Below, piece by piece: positions 56,224 to 64,000 of a stretch of DNA of 64,000 nt. This stretch comes from Celeribacter baekdonensis. Its GTDB lineage: Bacteria > Pseudomonadota > Alphaproteobacteria > Rhodobacterales > Rhodobacteraceae. The stretch covers positions 147,728-211,727 of the forward strand of contig NZ_FNBL01000008.1 of assembly GCF_900102315.1 (NCBI RefSeq). Reading direction: 5' to 3'. The notes beneath the pieces are model-generated. The model was not told the origin of the DNA. It searched no databases and saw nothing but the letters and a program-made list of their open reading frames with translations. Position 1 is the stretch's first letter; each line of letters opens with the position of its first letter. A program made the translations under genes and the position numbers.

Positions 56224-57576
56224 TTACCCCTCTTCCACATCCTCCAAGACCATCGACGGTTCACGGCGGGCCACGCAATTCATTCGGGCGCAGACGCGGC
56301 AGCTTGTGCCCACGCCCAAGACCTCGGCGTCGCGCGGGACATGGCCCAGACCATCGAGCCGATCCAGCGGCAAAAACAACATCGTCACCTCGACCACCTC
56401 AGGGGCGTCGAAACTTTTGGGCACGCGCGGCTGACAGATCGCATAGGCCAGATAGCGCCGCGCCGGTTGGCCCTGTTGTTCGACCACGCGGCGGATCGGC
56501 ACCATCGGTCTGAGCAAGGCCTGATACAGCGGCCAGAGCGCACAGGCGGCGCCAAAGCGCGGCGGAGCAAAACCGTCGAGCGGCTTGCGAAAAGTCAGCG
56601 CACCGGAGCCGTCACAGATCACAAGGCCCATCGGCGGACGGCCTTCTTTCGGAGGCAAGGCGGCCAGACGGCGCATCGCAGCGGCCAGATCCACGCCGGT
56701 TTCCTGCGCCAAAGCCGCCGGATCGGGCCCATGCGCGGCGATCACATCCTCGACCAAGGACACCGGCATTTTTTCCGCCTCGGCCCGCGCCCGCAACACC
56801 CATTTGCGCGCCAAACTTTGCGCGGCAGGCGAACGCAGCCCCTCATCCCCGATCAAATCCGGCATCAACCCGCACTCAAGCTCGGGGATGGTAAAGTCGC
56901 GCTGCGCCAACCACGCTTCGACCTCATCCAAGGGGGCCGATAGCGTGTCCTCGGATTTGCCCACCGTATCAAGATAACTCACCAACGCCTGCGAGCCATC
57001 GGCCAGACGTTGGCTGTCCTCATAAAGGTTGCGGTGAAACCGGGCCTGCCAGTCGCGGTCAATGTCGCCTGCGTTGTTCAAAATTCCCGCCGTCGAACGG
57101 ATCGCGGTCACGGTCGAGAGGACTTCGTGCAGACTGTCAGAAAGGAACGGGTCATGGGCCAAACGGTCATTGAGCGCTTCTACTCTGCGTTCAAGCGCGG
57201 TGATCCGATCGCGCTGCGCCACCACCAAAGCGGCCCAGCCCGGAAAACGTCCGGCAAATTCTTCGGCCCGCGCGGTTTCCGGATCTGTTGTGCCTTTGGC
57301 CCCACCACGGCGCGGCCCCGGCGCGGCGTTGCTGGCCGCATCTTGCAGCCCTTCCATCAAAGGCGCTTGTGCGCCTTCGGTCAGCGCGGAGGGTTCAACC
57401 CCCAAGGCGCGCGCCAGATCGACCAGTAATTTCCCACCGATTCTGCGGCGGTTGTGTTCGATCAAATTCAAATAAGACGGCGAAATGCCCACATCACGGG
57501 CCAAATCGGCCTGTTTGAGCCCCTCTAAAGAGCGCCGTTCACGGATTCGTGTGCCTGTCAGGGCGGATCTGGGCAT
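56224..57576 (-). CDS. Short-chain fatty acyl-CoA regulator (ScfR/PccR type)
   Basis: A 450-residue XRE-type regulator. The N-terminal helix-turn-helix is RSLEGLKQADLARDVGISPS and YLNLIEHNRRRIGGKLLVDL. A middle coiled part follows (RDRITALERRVEALNDRLAH). The C-terminal DUF2083 domain has a cysteine cluster, GTSCRVCARMNCVARREPSM. Members such as PccR and RamB sense short-chain acyl-CoA and control propionate or acetate metabolism. It is divergent from the Liv-type transporter/acs cluster, whose likely regulator it is. Confidence 0.9.
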   Translation of the reverse strand: MPRSALTGTRIRERRSLEGLKQADLARDVGISPSYLNLIEHNRRRIGGKLLVDLARALGVEPSALTEGAQAPLMEGLQDAASNAAPGPRRGGAKGTTDPETARAEEFAGRFPGWAALVVAQRDRITALERRVEALNDRLAHDPFLSDSLHEVLSTVTAIRSTAGILNNAGDIDRDWQARFHRNLYEDSQRLADGSQALVSYLDTVGKSEDTLSAPLDEVEAWLAQRDFTIPELECGLMPDLIGDEGLRSPAAQSLARKWVLRARAEAEKMPVSLVEDVIAAHGPDPAALAQETGVDLAAAMRRLAALPPKEGRPPMGLVICDGSGALTFRKPLDGFAPPRFGAACALWPLYQALLRPMVPIRRVVEQQGQPARRYLAYAICQPRVPKSFDAPEVVEVTMLFLPLDRLDGLGHVPRDAEVLGVGTSCRVCARMNCVARREPSMVLEDVEEG

Positions 57577-57869
57577 CGTCTTTCCTCAACTGCGACCTCT
57601 AAACGCGAATGATTTCAGTCTCTTTCTGCGGAGGCGAAGGGCCTTATGCTGCGCTTGCGCGAAAATAGATTTACAATGCATACCATGGCATTGTATATTT
57701 ATTAACAAAAAAATCGTTAACAATAAAGCACTTGTTGATGAATTTTCTCATGGCACTCAGTATTACCCCATCTCGTTTACACCGATTGCTCGGAGACGGG
57801 ATCTGCGCGCCGCCTGGGCTTCGGGGAGGAAGTCCGGGCGAGCCTGACAAATTCTAGGGAGGAATATAC
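57577..57869. promoter_or_regulatory. Divergent promoter region with a 24-base dyad
   Basis: The 8-base arms TACAATGC and GCATTGTA (57672-57679 and 57688-57695) are separated by 8 bases. The dyad lies about 100 bases from the scfR start and 175 from the transporter start, in the shared control region. It is the best operator candidate here. It does not look like the TTTGCAAA site of PccR. The TATATTTATTAACAAAAAAAT following it is AT-rich. Confidence 0.55.
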
Positions 57870-59222
57870 ATGTCCAAAACCGATCTGACACGACGCGTTT
57901 CGCGTCGCGGCGTGATCAAAACCGGGGCCATTGCTGGCGCTGGTCTCGCGCTGCCGACGATCTTCACCTCAGGCGCCCGCGCCTTTACCAACGAACCAAC
58001 GGGCGGCACGGTCACCCTCGGCTTTAACGTGCCCCAATCAGGTGCCTATGCCGATGAGGGCGCGGATGAGTTGCGCGCCTATCAACTGGCGGTCGAGCAT
58101 CTGAACGGCGAAGGCGACGGCGGCATGCTGAACACCTTCAGCTCCAAGGTTCTTGAGGGCAATGGCATCCTTGGCAAAAAGGTTGGTTTTGTCACCGGCG
58201 ACACCCAAACCAAATCGGATGCGGCGCGCGCCTCTGCCAAATCCATGATCGAAAAAGACGGTGCGGTGATGATCACCGGCGGCTCGTCTTCGGGCGTGGC
58301 CGTGGCTGTTCAGGGCCTGTGCCAGGAAGCGGGCGTGATCTTCATGGCCGGTCTGACCCATTCCAACGACACCACGGGCAAAGACAAAAAAGCCAACGGA
58401 TTCCGTCACTTCTTTAACGCCTATATGTCCGGTGCAGCACTCGCTCCGGTGTTGGCGGCCCGCTATGGTGCGGATCGCAAGGCCTATCACTTGACGGCCG
58501 ATTACACCTGGGGCTGGACCCAGGAGGAATCCATTGCCGCCGCCACTGAGGCGCTTGGCTGGGAAACCGTGAACAAGGTGCGCACACCGCTTGGCGCAGG
58601 CGATTTCTCCTCCTACATCACCCCGGTTCTGCAAACGGACGCGGATGTGCTGATCCTGAACCACTACGGCGGAGACATGGTCAACTCGCTGACCAACGCG
58701 GTGCAATTCGGTCTGCGCGACAAGATGGTCAATGGCAAGCAATTCGAAATCGTTGTGCCACTGTTCTCGCGTCTGATGGCGCGCGGTGCGGGCGAAAACA
58801 TCAAGGGCATCCTTGGCTCCACCAACTGGCACTGGTCGCTGAGCGATGAAGGCTCGCAAGCCTTTGTGAAATCCTTCGGCACCAAATATGGCTTCCCGCC
58901 ATCGCAGGCTGCACACACCTGTTATGTGCAGAGCCTTCTGTACGCCGATGCCGTGGCCCGCGCCGGATCGTTCAACCCCTGCGCCGTTGTCGAAGCGCTT
59001 GAAGGCTTTGAATTTGACGGTTTGGGCAATGGTCCAACGCTCTATCGTGCCGAAGATCACCAGTGTTTCAAAGATGTTTTGGTGGTGCGCGGGAAAGAGA
59101 ACCCAACCTCCGAATTCGACCTTCTCGAAGTTGTCGAAATCACTCCGGCGGCTCAGGTCACCTACCCGGTCGATCATCCGATGTTCGCAGGCGGCGCATT
59201 GGGCGACTGTAACGCGGGCTGA
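57870..59222 (+). CDS. ABC transporter substrate-binding protein (Liv family)
   Basis: A 450-residue periplasmic binding protein with a Tat signal: SRRGVIKTGAIAGAGLALPT (Arg12-Arg13), cut around ARA-FT near 38. The ligand-binding fold starts VTLGFNVPQSGAYADEGADE, with GVMITGGSSSGVAVAVQGLC-like parts and YGADRKAYHLTADYTWGWTQ. It belongs to the Leu/Ile/Val-amide-urea group, whose ligands range widely. AGGGAGGAA precedes the start. It is the first gene of a five-gene ABC operon that ends before acs. Confidence 0.9.
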   Translation: MSKTDLTRRVSRRGVIKTGAIAGAGLALPTIFTSGARAFTNEPTGGTVTLGFNVPQSGAYADEGADELRAYQLAVEHLNGEGDGGMLNTFSSKVLEGNGILGKKVGFVTGDTQTKSDAARASAKSMIEKDGAVMITGGSSSGVAVAVQGLCQEAGVIFMAGLTHSNDTTGKDKKANGFRHFFNAYMSGAALAPVLAARYGADRKAYHLTADYTWGWTQEESIAAATEALGWETVNKVRTPLGAGDFSSYITPVLQTDADVLILNHYGGDMVNSLTNAVQFGLRDKMVNGKQFEIVVPLFSRLMARGAGENIKGILGSTNWHWSLSDEGSQAFVKSFGTKYGFPPSQAAHTCYVQSLLYADAVARAGSFNPCAVVEALEGFEFDGLGNGPTLYRAEDHQCFKDVLVVRGKENPTSEFDLLEVVEITPAAQVTYPVDHPMFAGGALGDCNAG

Positions 59223-59287
59223 TCGCGCCCTCAAAGAGGGGCTGAACCGCAACAGCGGCGGTCCCTCGCCTCTTCCAAACCCAAGTG

Positions 59288-59315
59288 GGCCGGACCGCAT
59301 ATCGCGGCTCCGGCC
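59288..59315 (+). promoter_or_regulatory. Hairpin between the binding-protein and permease genes
   Basis: GGCCGGA pairs with TCCGGCC, with an inner CCGC/GCGG stem around ATATC and one bulge, in the 173-base gap. Such hairpins protect the 3' end of the binding-protein mRNA and lower permease expression. Confidence 0.6.
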
Positions 59316-59395
59316 TCCGCCACCCCGGCCCAAACGTGGCGCCGGGACAGGTGGATTTTGGTCAACCGACACGCTCAACCCAACAGGTGGGGACC

Positions 59396-60427
59396 ATGGA
59401 AACAATCCTTCTGCAATTGCTCAACGGGCTCGATAAAGGCTCGGCCTATGCGTTGATCGCGCTTGGGCTTACATTGATTTTCGGCACGCTGGGCGTGGTC
59501 AATTTTGCCCATGGCGCGATTTTCATGATCGGGGCGTTTTGCGCGGTGACATTGTCGCGCATCTTCTCAATCTCGTTTGAAACCGTCGATCCGACCAAAC
59601 TCGATTTCCTCGGCAACCCGGCCAAAATCAAAACCCCCTATGTCGAGGCGTGGTTTGGCGCGGACGCGGGTGCGTGGATGATCGACTGGGCGGTGCCTTT
59701 GGCGATCTTGTTCTCCATCCCGATCATGATCGCGGTGGGATGGGCCATGGAACGCGGCTTGATCAAGCATTTCTACAAACGCCCCCACGCCGATCAGATC
59801 CTTGTGACCTTTGGCCTCGCCATCGTGCTGCAAGAGATCATCAAATATTTCTACGGTGCCAACCCGATCTCCACCCCGGCCCCCGACGCGTTCCGCGGCT
59901 CGTTCGATTTTGGTGCCGCTCTGGGTTTTGATCCGAATGTCATCATCTACCCCTACTGGCGTTTGATCTATTTCGGCTTTGCCGCTGTGGTCATCGGGGC
60001 GGTGTTTTCGTTTTTGCGCTTTACCACCTTCGGGATGGTCGTGCGCGCGGGCATGGCGGACCGGGAAACCGTGGGACTTTTGGGCATCAACATCGACCGC
60101 AAATTCACCATCATGTTCGGCCTCGCCGCCGCCGTCGCGGGCATGGCGGGCGTGATGTACGCGCCGATCCTGTCACCGAACTATCACATGGGCATGGACT
60201 TTTTGGTGCTGTCCTTCGTGGTCGTGGTTGTGGGCGGCATGGGCTCGTTGCCCGGTGCGGTCGCCGCAGGCTTTCTCTTGGGCATCTTGGAGAGCTTCTC
60301 GTCGATGAACGAAATCAAATCAATCATCCCCGGCATCGACCAGATCATCATCTATGTCGTCGCCATCATCATCCTGTTGACCCGTCCACGCGGCTTGATG
60401 GGCAAAAAAGGCGTGATGGAGGACTAA
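59396..60427 (+). CDS. livH: Branched-chain-type ABC transporter permease (LivH)
   Basis: A 343-residue membrane protein from the ATG at 59396 ([20 protein letters not shown]). It has the LivH landmarks [39 protein letters not shown] and about eight helices. It is the first permease; livM starts 4 bases after its stop. The frame is open upstream to 59285, which lacks a ribosome-binding site. The symbol is by family; the substrate need not be an amino acid. Confidence 0.92.
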   Translation: METILLQLLNGLDKGSAYALIALGLTLIFGTLGVVNFAHGAIFMIGAFCAVTLSRIFSISFETVDPTKLDFLGNPAKIKTPYVEAWFGADAGAWMIDWAVPLAILFSIPIMIAVGWAMERGLIKHFYKRPHADQILVTFGLAIVLQEIIKYFYGANPISTPAPDAFRGSFDFGAALGFDPNVIIYPYWRLIYFGFAAVVIGAVFSFLRFTTFGMVVRAGMADRETVGLLGINIDRKFTIMFGLAAAVAGMAGVMYAPILSPNYHMGMDFLVLSFVVVVVGGMGSLPGAVAAGFLLGILESFSSMNEIKSIIPGIDQIIIYVVAIIILLTRPRGLMGKKGVMED

Positions 60428-60431
60428 AGCC

Positions 60432-61661
60432 ATGTTCGGACTGAATAAAAAAGACACCACCTTCTTACTGATCGTCATCGGGTTGACCCTGTTCACGCCG
60501 ATCCTGATGCAACCGTTCGCCGAGGGCTCGGGGCTGGCACAATTCAACGGCGGCTACCCCGACTTGATGCAAAAAGTCGCCATTTTCGGCATCTTTGCGG
60601 TCGGGTTCAACATCCTCTTTGGCCTCACCGGATACCTGTCCTTTGGTCATGCCGCCTTCCTTGGCATCGGGTCATACTCCGCCGTCTGGATGTTCAAACT
60701 GCTGACGATGAACGTCATTCCCGGCATCCTTTTGGCCATGATCGTCTCCGGCCTCTTTGCCGCCGCCATCGGCTATGTGTCCCTGCGGCGTTCCGGGATT
60801 TACTTTTCGATCCTCACATTGGCCTTCGCGCAGATGTGCTACAAAATGGCCTATTCCGTGCTCACACCGCTGACCAATGGCGAAACCGGCCTGCAATTGG
60901 CGCTGGATGATCCGCGGATTTTGGACAAGGCGATCGAGGGCTCGTCCCTGCCCGTCACCAATATCTTCGGCCTGGCGATGAACAGCACCTACAAACTCGA
61001 AGTCATGAACCATGTGTTCACCTTCAGCGTTGGCTTTTACTTTTGTGCCGTCATTGCGATCCTGGCCTTTTACGTCGCCATCCGGCTGTTCCGCTCGCCT
61101 TTTGGCATGATGCTGCGCGCGGTGAAATCGAACCAACACCGGATGAATTACACCGGGCTTGACCCAAAACCCTACACTCTGGCGGCCTTTGTGATCTCCG
61201 GCATGTATGCGGGTCTTGCCGGCGGGCTTTTGGCGGCGATGGACCCTTTGGCGGGCGCGGATCGGATGCTTTGGACCGCCTCTGGCGAGGTCGTCATCAT
61301 GACCATCTTGGGTGGGGCTGGCACCTTGATGGGTCCGGTTTTGGGCGCGGGGGTGATCAAGTATCTTGAAAATATCTTCTCCAAAATCAACGAAACCGTG
61401 CTGCACAGCTGGTTCCATTGGCTGCCCGACGGGATCGAAGATGTCGTGGTCTGGGTCTTTGCCCGCTTCACCGGCGAAGGCTGGCACCTCACCCTTGGTG
61501 TGACCTTCATGTTGGTCGTGACCTTCTTGCCCGGTGGTTTGATCCAAGGCCTTGGACACATTCGGGATCGGTTCAAGAACGGTAAAAAGAAACGCGACAA
61601 ATACGATGATCCCGACCCGGACCATCACCCCGCCCCCACAAAACGCGTTGCAGGAGAATGA
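60432..61661 (+). CDS. livM: Branched-chain-type ABC transporter permease (LivM)
   Basis: A 409-residue membrane protein with the LivM pattern: [40 protein letters not shown] and the EAA-like loop [21 protein letters not shown] hydrophilic, charged C-terminal tail ([20 protein letters not shown]) is longer than in most LivM. Four bases follow livH, and the ATP-binding gene overlaps or follows directly. Confidence 0.92.
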   Translation: MFGLNKKDTTFLLIVIGLTLFTPILMQPFAEGSGLAQFNGGYPDLMQKVAIFGIFAVGFNILFGLTGYLSFGHAAFLGIGSYSAVWMFKLLTMNVIPGILLAMIVSGLFAAAIGYVSLRRSGIYFSILTLAFAQMCYKMAYSVLTPLTNGETGLQLALDDPRILDKAIEGSSLPVTNIFGLAMNSTYKLEVMNHVFTFSVGFYFCAVIAILAFYVAIRLFRSPFGMMLRAVKSNQHRMNYTGLDPKPYTLAAFVISGMYAGLAGGLLAAMDPLAGADRMLWTASGEVVIMTILGGAGTLMGPVLGAGVIKYLENIFSKINETVLHSWFHWLPDGIEDVVVWVFARFTGEGWHLTLGVTFMLVVTFLPGGLIQGLGHIRDRFKNGKKKRDKYDDPDPDHHPAPTKRVAGE

Positions 61662-61663
61662 AC

Positions 61664-62425
61664 ATGGGAATTCTTGAAGTCAAAGGCGTGGGCAAACGGT
61701 TCGGCGGTCTGCAAGCTCTGGGTAATGTCAATCTGTCGATCCACGAGAACACAGTCCACGCCATCATCGGCCCCAACGGCGCGGGCAAATCCACGCTCTT
61801 GAACTGTCTGGTCGGCAAACTCATGCCAGACACCGGATCGGTCATGTTCGATGGCCAATCGGTCTTGGGGCGCAAACCCCATGAAATCAACCAAATGGGC
61901 ATCTCCCGCGTGTTCCAAACCCCTGAGATTTTTGGCGATCTCACGGTGATGGAAAACATGATGATCCCGTGTTTTGCCAAACGCGATGGGGCCTTTCGGA
62001 TGCATGCGTTTGAAAGCATGGCACAGGAGGGCGATTTGATCGCCAAGGCCGAAAAGATGCTCTCCGACGTCGGCATGTTGGAAAAGCGCGAGATGGTGGC
62101 ATCCTCCATGTCGCGCGGCGACAAACGCCGACTTGAGATTGCGATGTGTCTGGTGCAGGAGCCGAAACTTTTGCTGTTGGACGAACCCACGGCGGGCATG
62201 GCACGCGCCGACACCAACAACACCATCGACCTTTTGAAACAAATCAAAGCCGAACGCGACATAACCATCGCCATCATCGAACACGACATGCATGTGGTGT
62301 TTTCGCTCGCCGACCGGATCACGGTTTTGGCCCAAGGCACCCCCTTGGTCGAAGACACGCCGGACAACATCAAAGGTCACCCAAAGGTCAAAGAGGCCTA
62401 TTTGGGTGAGACGCAACAGGTTTAA
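61664..62425 (+). CDS. livG: Branched-chain-type ABC transporter ATP-binding protein (LivG)
   Basis: A 253-residue ATPase. Walker A is GPNGAGKSTLLNCL, the signature SMSRGDKRRLEIAMCLVQEP, Walker B LLLLDEPTAGM and the switch His in IAIIEHDMHVVFSLADRI. I start at the ATG at 61664, because AGGAG lies 7 bases before it; the ATG at 61658 (ATGA overlap with livM) is only 1 base from AGGAG. The signature has Ser-Arg-Gly-Asp in place of the usual Ser-Gly-Gly-Gln. Confidence 0.93.
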   Translation: MGILEVKGVGKRFGGLQALGNVNLSIHENTVHAIIGPNGAGKSTLLNCLVGKLMPDTGSVMFDGQSVLGRKPHEINQMGISRVFQTPEIFGDLTVMENMMIPCFAKRDGAFRMHAFESMAQEGDLIAKAEKMLSDVGMLEKREMVASSMSRGDKRRLEIAMCLVQEPKLLLLDEPTAGMARADTNNTIDLLKQIKAERDITIAIIEHDMHVVFSLADRITVLAQGTPLVEDTPDNIKGHPKVKEAYLGETQQV

Positions 62426-62436
62426 AGGGCGGCATC

Positions 62437-63186
62437 ATGACACAAGAGTTCAATCCAAACGCCAATCATGCCGAAACCGCACCTGCGTTCTTTTCCGCAT
62501 GGGATATTCACGCCTATTACGGTGAAAGCTACATCGTCCAAGGCGTGTCCTTTAACATCCACGAGGGCGAGATTTTGGCCCTTTTGGGCCGCAATGGCGC
62601 GGGCAAAACCTCGACCCTGCGCGCGTTGGCCCGTCTGGATAGCCCGCAGGTCACCCATGGCGAAATCTGGCTCGACCACGAACGCCTGCACGACAAAACC
62701 TCTTATGAGGCGGCGGTGCGCGGCATTTCTTTGGTCCCCGAAGATCGCCGGATCATCCCCGGCCTGACCGTTGAGGAAAACCTGCAACTGGCGCAGATTG
62801 TGGAACCCGTGGGCTGGTCGCTGGATCGACTGTACGACCTGTTCCCGCGCCTGCGCGAACGGCGCAAACAAGAGGGCATCACCCTGTCGGGCGGCGAACA
62901 ACAAATGCTCGCCATTGCCCGCGCTTTGGCCCGCGACATCAAAGTGTTGTTGCTTGATGAGCCTTACGAAGGCCTCGCCCCTGTCATCGTGGATGAGATT
63001 GAAAAGACGCTCAAAATCATCAAAGCACAGGGCATCACCACCGTTCTGGTCGAACAAAACGCCGTGCGCGCGCTCAATTTGGCCGACCGCGCCGTCATTC
63101 TTGATACCGGTCGGGTGGTTTATGATGGTAGTGCTAAAGAAGTACTTGAGAACGAAGCGCTAAGAACCGAATATCTGGCCATCTGA
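62437..63186 (+). CDS. livF: Branched-chain-type ABC transporter ATP-binding protein (LivF)
   Basis: A 249-residue ATPase, MTQEFNPNANHAETAPAFFS at the start, then GRNGAGKTSTLRALARLDSP (Walker A), TLSGGEQQMLAIARALARDI (signature), VLLLDEPYEGLAPVI (Walker B). A leading extension of some 25 residues is longer than usual. Eleven bases follow livG. With LivG it forms the ATPase pair of the transporter. Confidence 0.93.
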   Translation: MTQEFNPNANHAETAPAFFSAWDIHAYYGESYIVQGVSFNIHEGEILALLGRNGAGKTSTLRALARLDSPQVTHGEIWLDHERLHDKTSYEAAVRGISLVPEDRRIIPGLTVEENLQLAQIVEPVGWSLDRLYDLFPRLRERRKQEGITLSGGEQQMLAIARALARDIKVLLLDEPYEGLAPVIVDEIEKTLKIIKAQGITTVLVEQNAVRALNLADRAVILDTGRVVYDGSAKEVLENEALRTEYLAI

Positions 63187-63278
63187 ATCTGCTCCGCCTT
63201 GACCTCCCGCGTCTCGGTAAGGGGCCGCCTGCGCCGGACACCCGGCGCGGGCCAAATGCACTCTCGGGAGGAGGCACT

Positions 63279-64000
63279 ATGACGAACCCCATCTACCCGC
63301 CAAGCGACGACTTCGCCGCCAATGCTCTGATATCCAAAGAAAAATACACCGACATGTACGCGCGCTCGGTGAGCGATCCGGTTTCGTTTTGGGCGGAGCA
63401 GGGGAAGATCCTGGATTGGATGGAACCCTACACGCAGGTCAAAAAGACCTGTTTTGAGTTCGGGCGCGTTGACATCAAATGGTATTCGGATGGCGTTTTG
63501 AACGTCTCGGCCAACTGTATCGACCGCCATTTGCCGAAAAAATCCCTGCAAACCGCAATTATTTTCGAACCCGATGATCCCGAGGCCGACGCCCAGCACA
63601 TCACCTACAAAGAGCTGTCTGACAAGGTGAACCGCTTTGCCAACGTGCTGCTCTCTCAGGGCGTCATGCGCGGCGATCGTGTGGTGATTTACCTGCCGAT
63701 GATCCCAGAGGCCGCTTATGCCATGCTCGCCTGCGCCCGCATCGGCGCGATCCACTCCATTGTTTTCGCGGGCTTTTCCCCCGACGCCCTGGCCAACCGC
63801 ATCAACGATTGCGGCGCCAAGCTCGTCATCACCTCCGACACCGCGCCCCGCGGTGGCAAGCGCACGCCGCTCAAGGCCAACACCGACGCCGCCCTGCTGC
63901 ACTGCTCGGATAAGGTCCGCTGCCTCGTCGTCAAACACACCGGCGATCAGATCACCTGGATCCAGGGCCGCGATGTCGACGTCAAATATCTGATGGAACA
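63279..64000 (+). CDS. acs: Acetyl-CoA synthetase, N-terminal part (runs off the right edge)
   Basis: AMP-forming activation of acetate. The visible 240 codons start MTNPIYPPSDDFAANALISK with GGGAGGAGG just upstream. Landmarks are DPVSFWAEQGKILDWMEPY, FGRVDIKWYSDGVLNVSANC (LNVS-NC-DRH), ITYKELSDKVNRFANVLL, IYLPMIPEAAYAMLACARIG and HSIVFAGFSPDALANRI. The ATP- and CoA-binding parts lie beyond the window. It follows livF by 92 bases on the same strand and is probably co-expressed. Confidence 0.93.
   Translation, partial: MTNPIYPPSDDFAANALISKEKYTDMYARSVSDPVSFWAEQGKILDWMEPYTQVKKTCFEFGRVDIKWYSDGVLNVSANCIDRHLPKKSLQTAIIFEPDDPEADAQHITYKELSDKVNRFANVLLSQGVMRGDRVVIYLPMIPEAAYAMLACARIGAIHSIVFAGFSPDALANRINDCGAKLVITSDTAPRGGKRTPLKANTDAALLHCSDKVRCLVVKHTGDQITWIQGRDVDVKYLME

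Overview
The window looks like a chromosomal segment of a Rhodobacteraceae (roseobacter-type) alphaproteobacterium. The grounds are the DUF2849-cysI-cysH-DUF934 sulfate assimilation order, a B12-dependent class II ribonucleotide reductase (nrdJ), an ScfR-type regulator next to a Liv-type transporter and acs, FNR-type TTGAT-N4-ATCAA sites, and compact high-GC genes with ATGA/GTGA overlaps. The genus cannot be fixed from the sequence alone.

Layout. 1-5.2 kb holds a flavin reductase tail, rsgA with a GNAT gene, a membrane-anchored AraC regulator, a truncated CPBP protease, a secreted protein and a decayed transposase containing two sets of tandem repeats. 5.4-11.6 kb is core: GNAT, rnd, purN/purM, tRNA-Met, an EnvZ-like kinase without a partner, an MBL hydrolase and tRNA-Asn. 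11.7-22.2 kb is accessory DNA starting at tRNA-Asn: an HNH protein, a frameshifted IS110 transposase, a 31-residue Gly-rich peptide gene with its own terminator, an unrecognised 361-residue protein, an SDR/VOC/saccharopine-reductase/SnoaL operon divergent from an AraC regulator, and remains of IS1182-like and IS21-like elements.

22.3-45.2 kb is core: nrdJ with paired NrdR boxes, tRNA-Pro, a two-domain cold-shock protein, pdxH, fabI, gpt, an aminotransferase, ppiD, trpE, an Lrp regulator divergent from the assimilatory sulfite/APS reductase operon, fpr, an Ala-rich lipoprotein, infC (apparent AUA start) and a YidE-type transporter. 45.4-52.3 kb carries two molybdoenzyme-associated genes, a fadJ-like gene, small acidic proteins, a DksA-like protein and a lone FliM/FliN-like protein. 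Several FNR-type sites lie here, and one fits a promoter for an unannotated small RNA.

52.4-64 kb looks like an acetate or short-chain acid module. An SSS-domain histidine kinase, a small membrane protein, a receiver-only response regulator and an ScfR regulator stand divergent from a five-gene ABC transporter followed by acs. A symmetric operator candidate lies in the divergent promoter region. I saw no CRISPR array, rRNA, prophage or recognisable new defence system. The most novel-looking items are the candidate FNR-dependent small RNA, the tiny Gly-rich peptide gene and the acetate-module arrangement.
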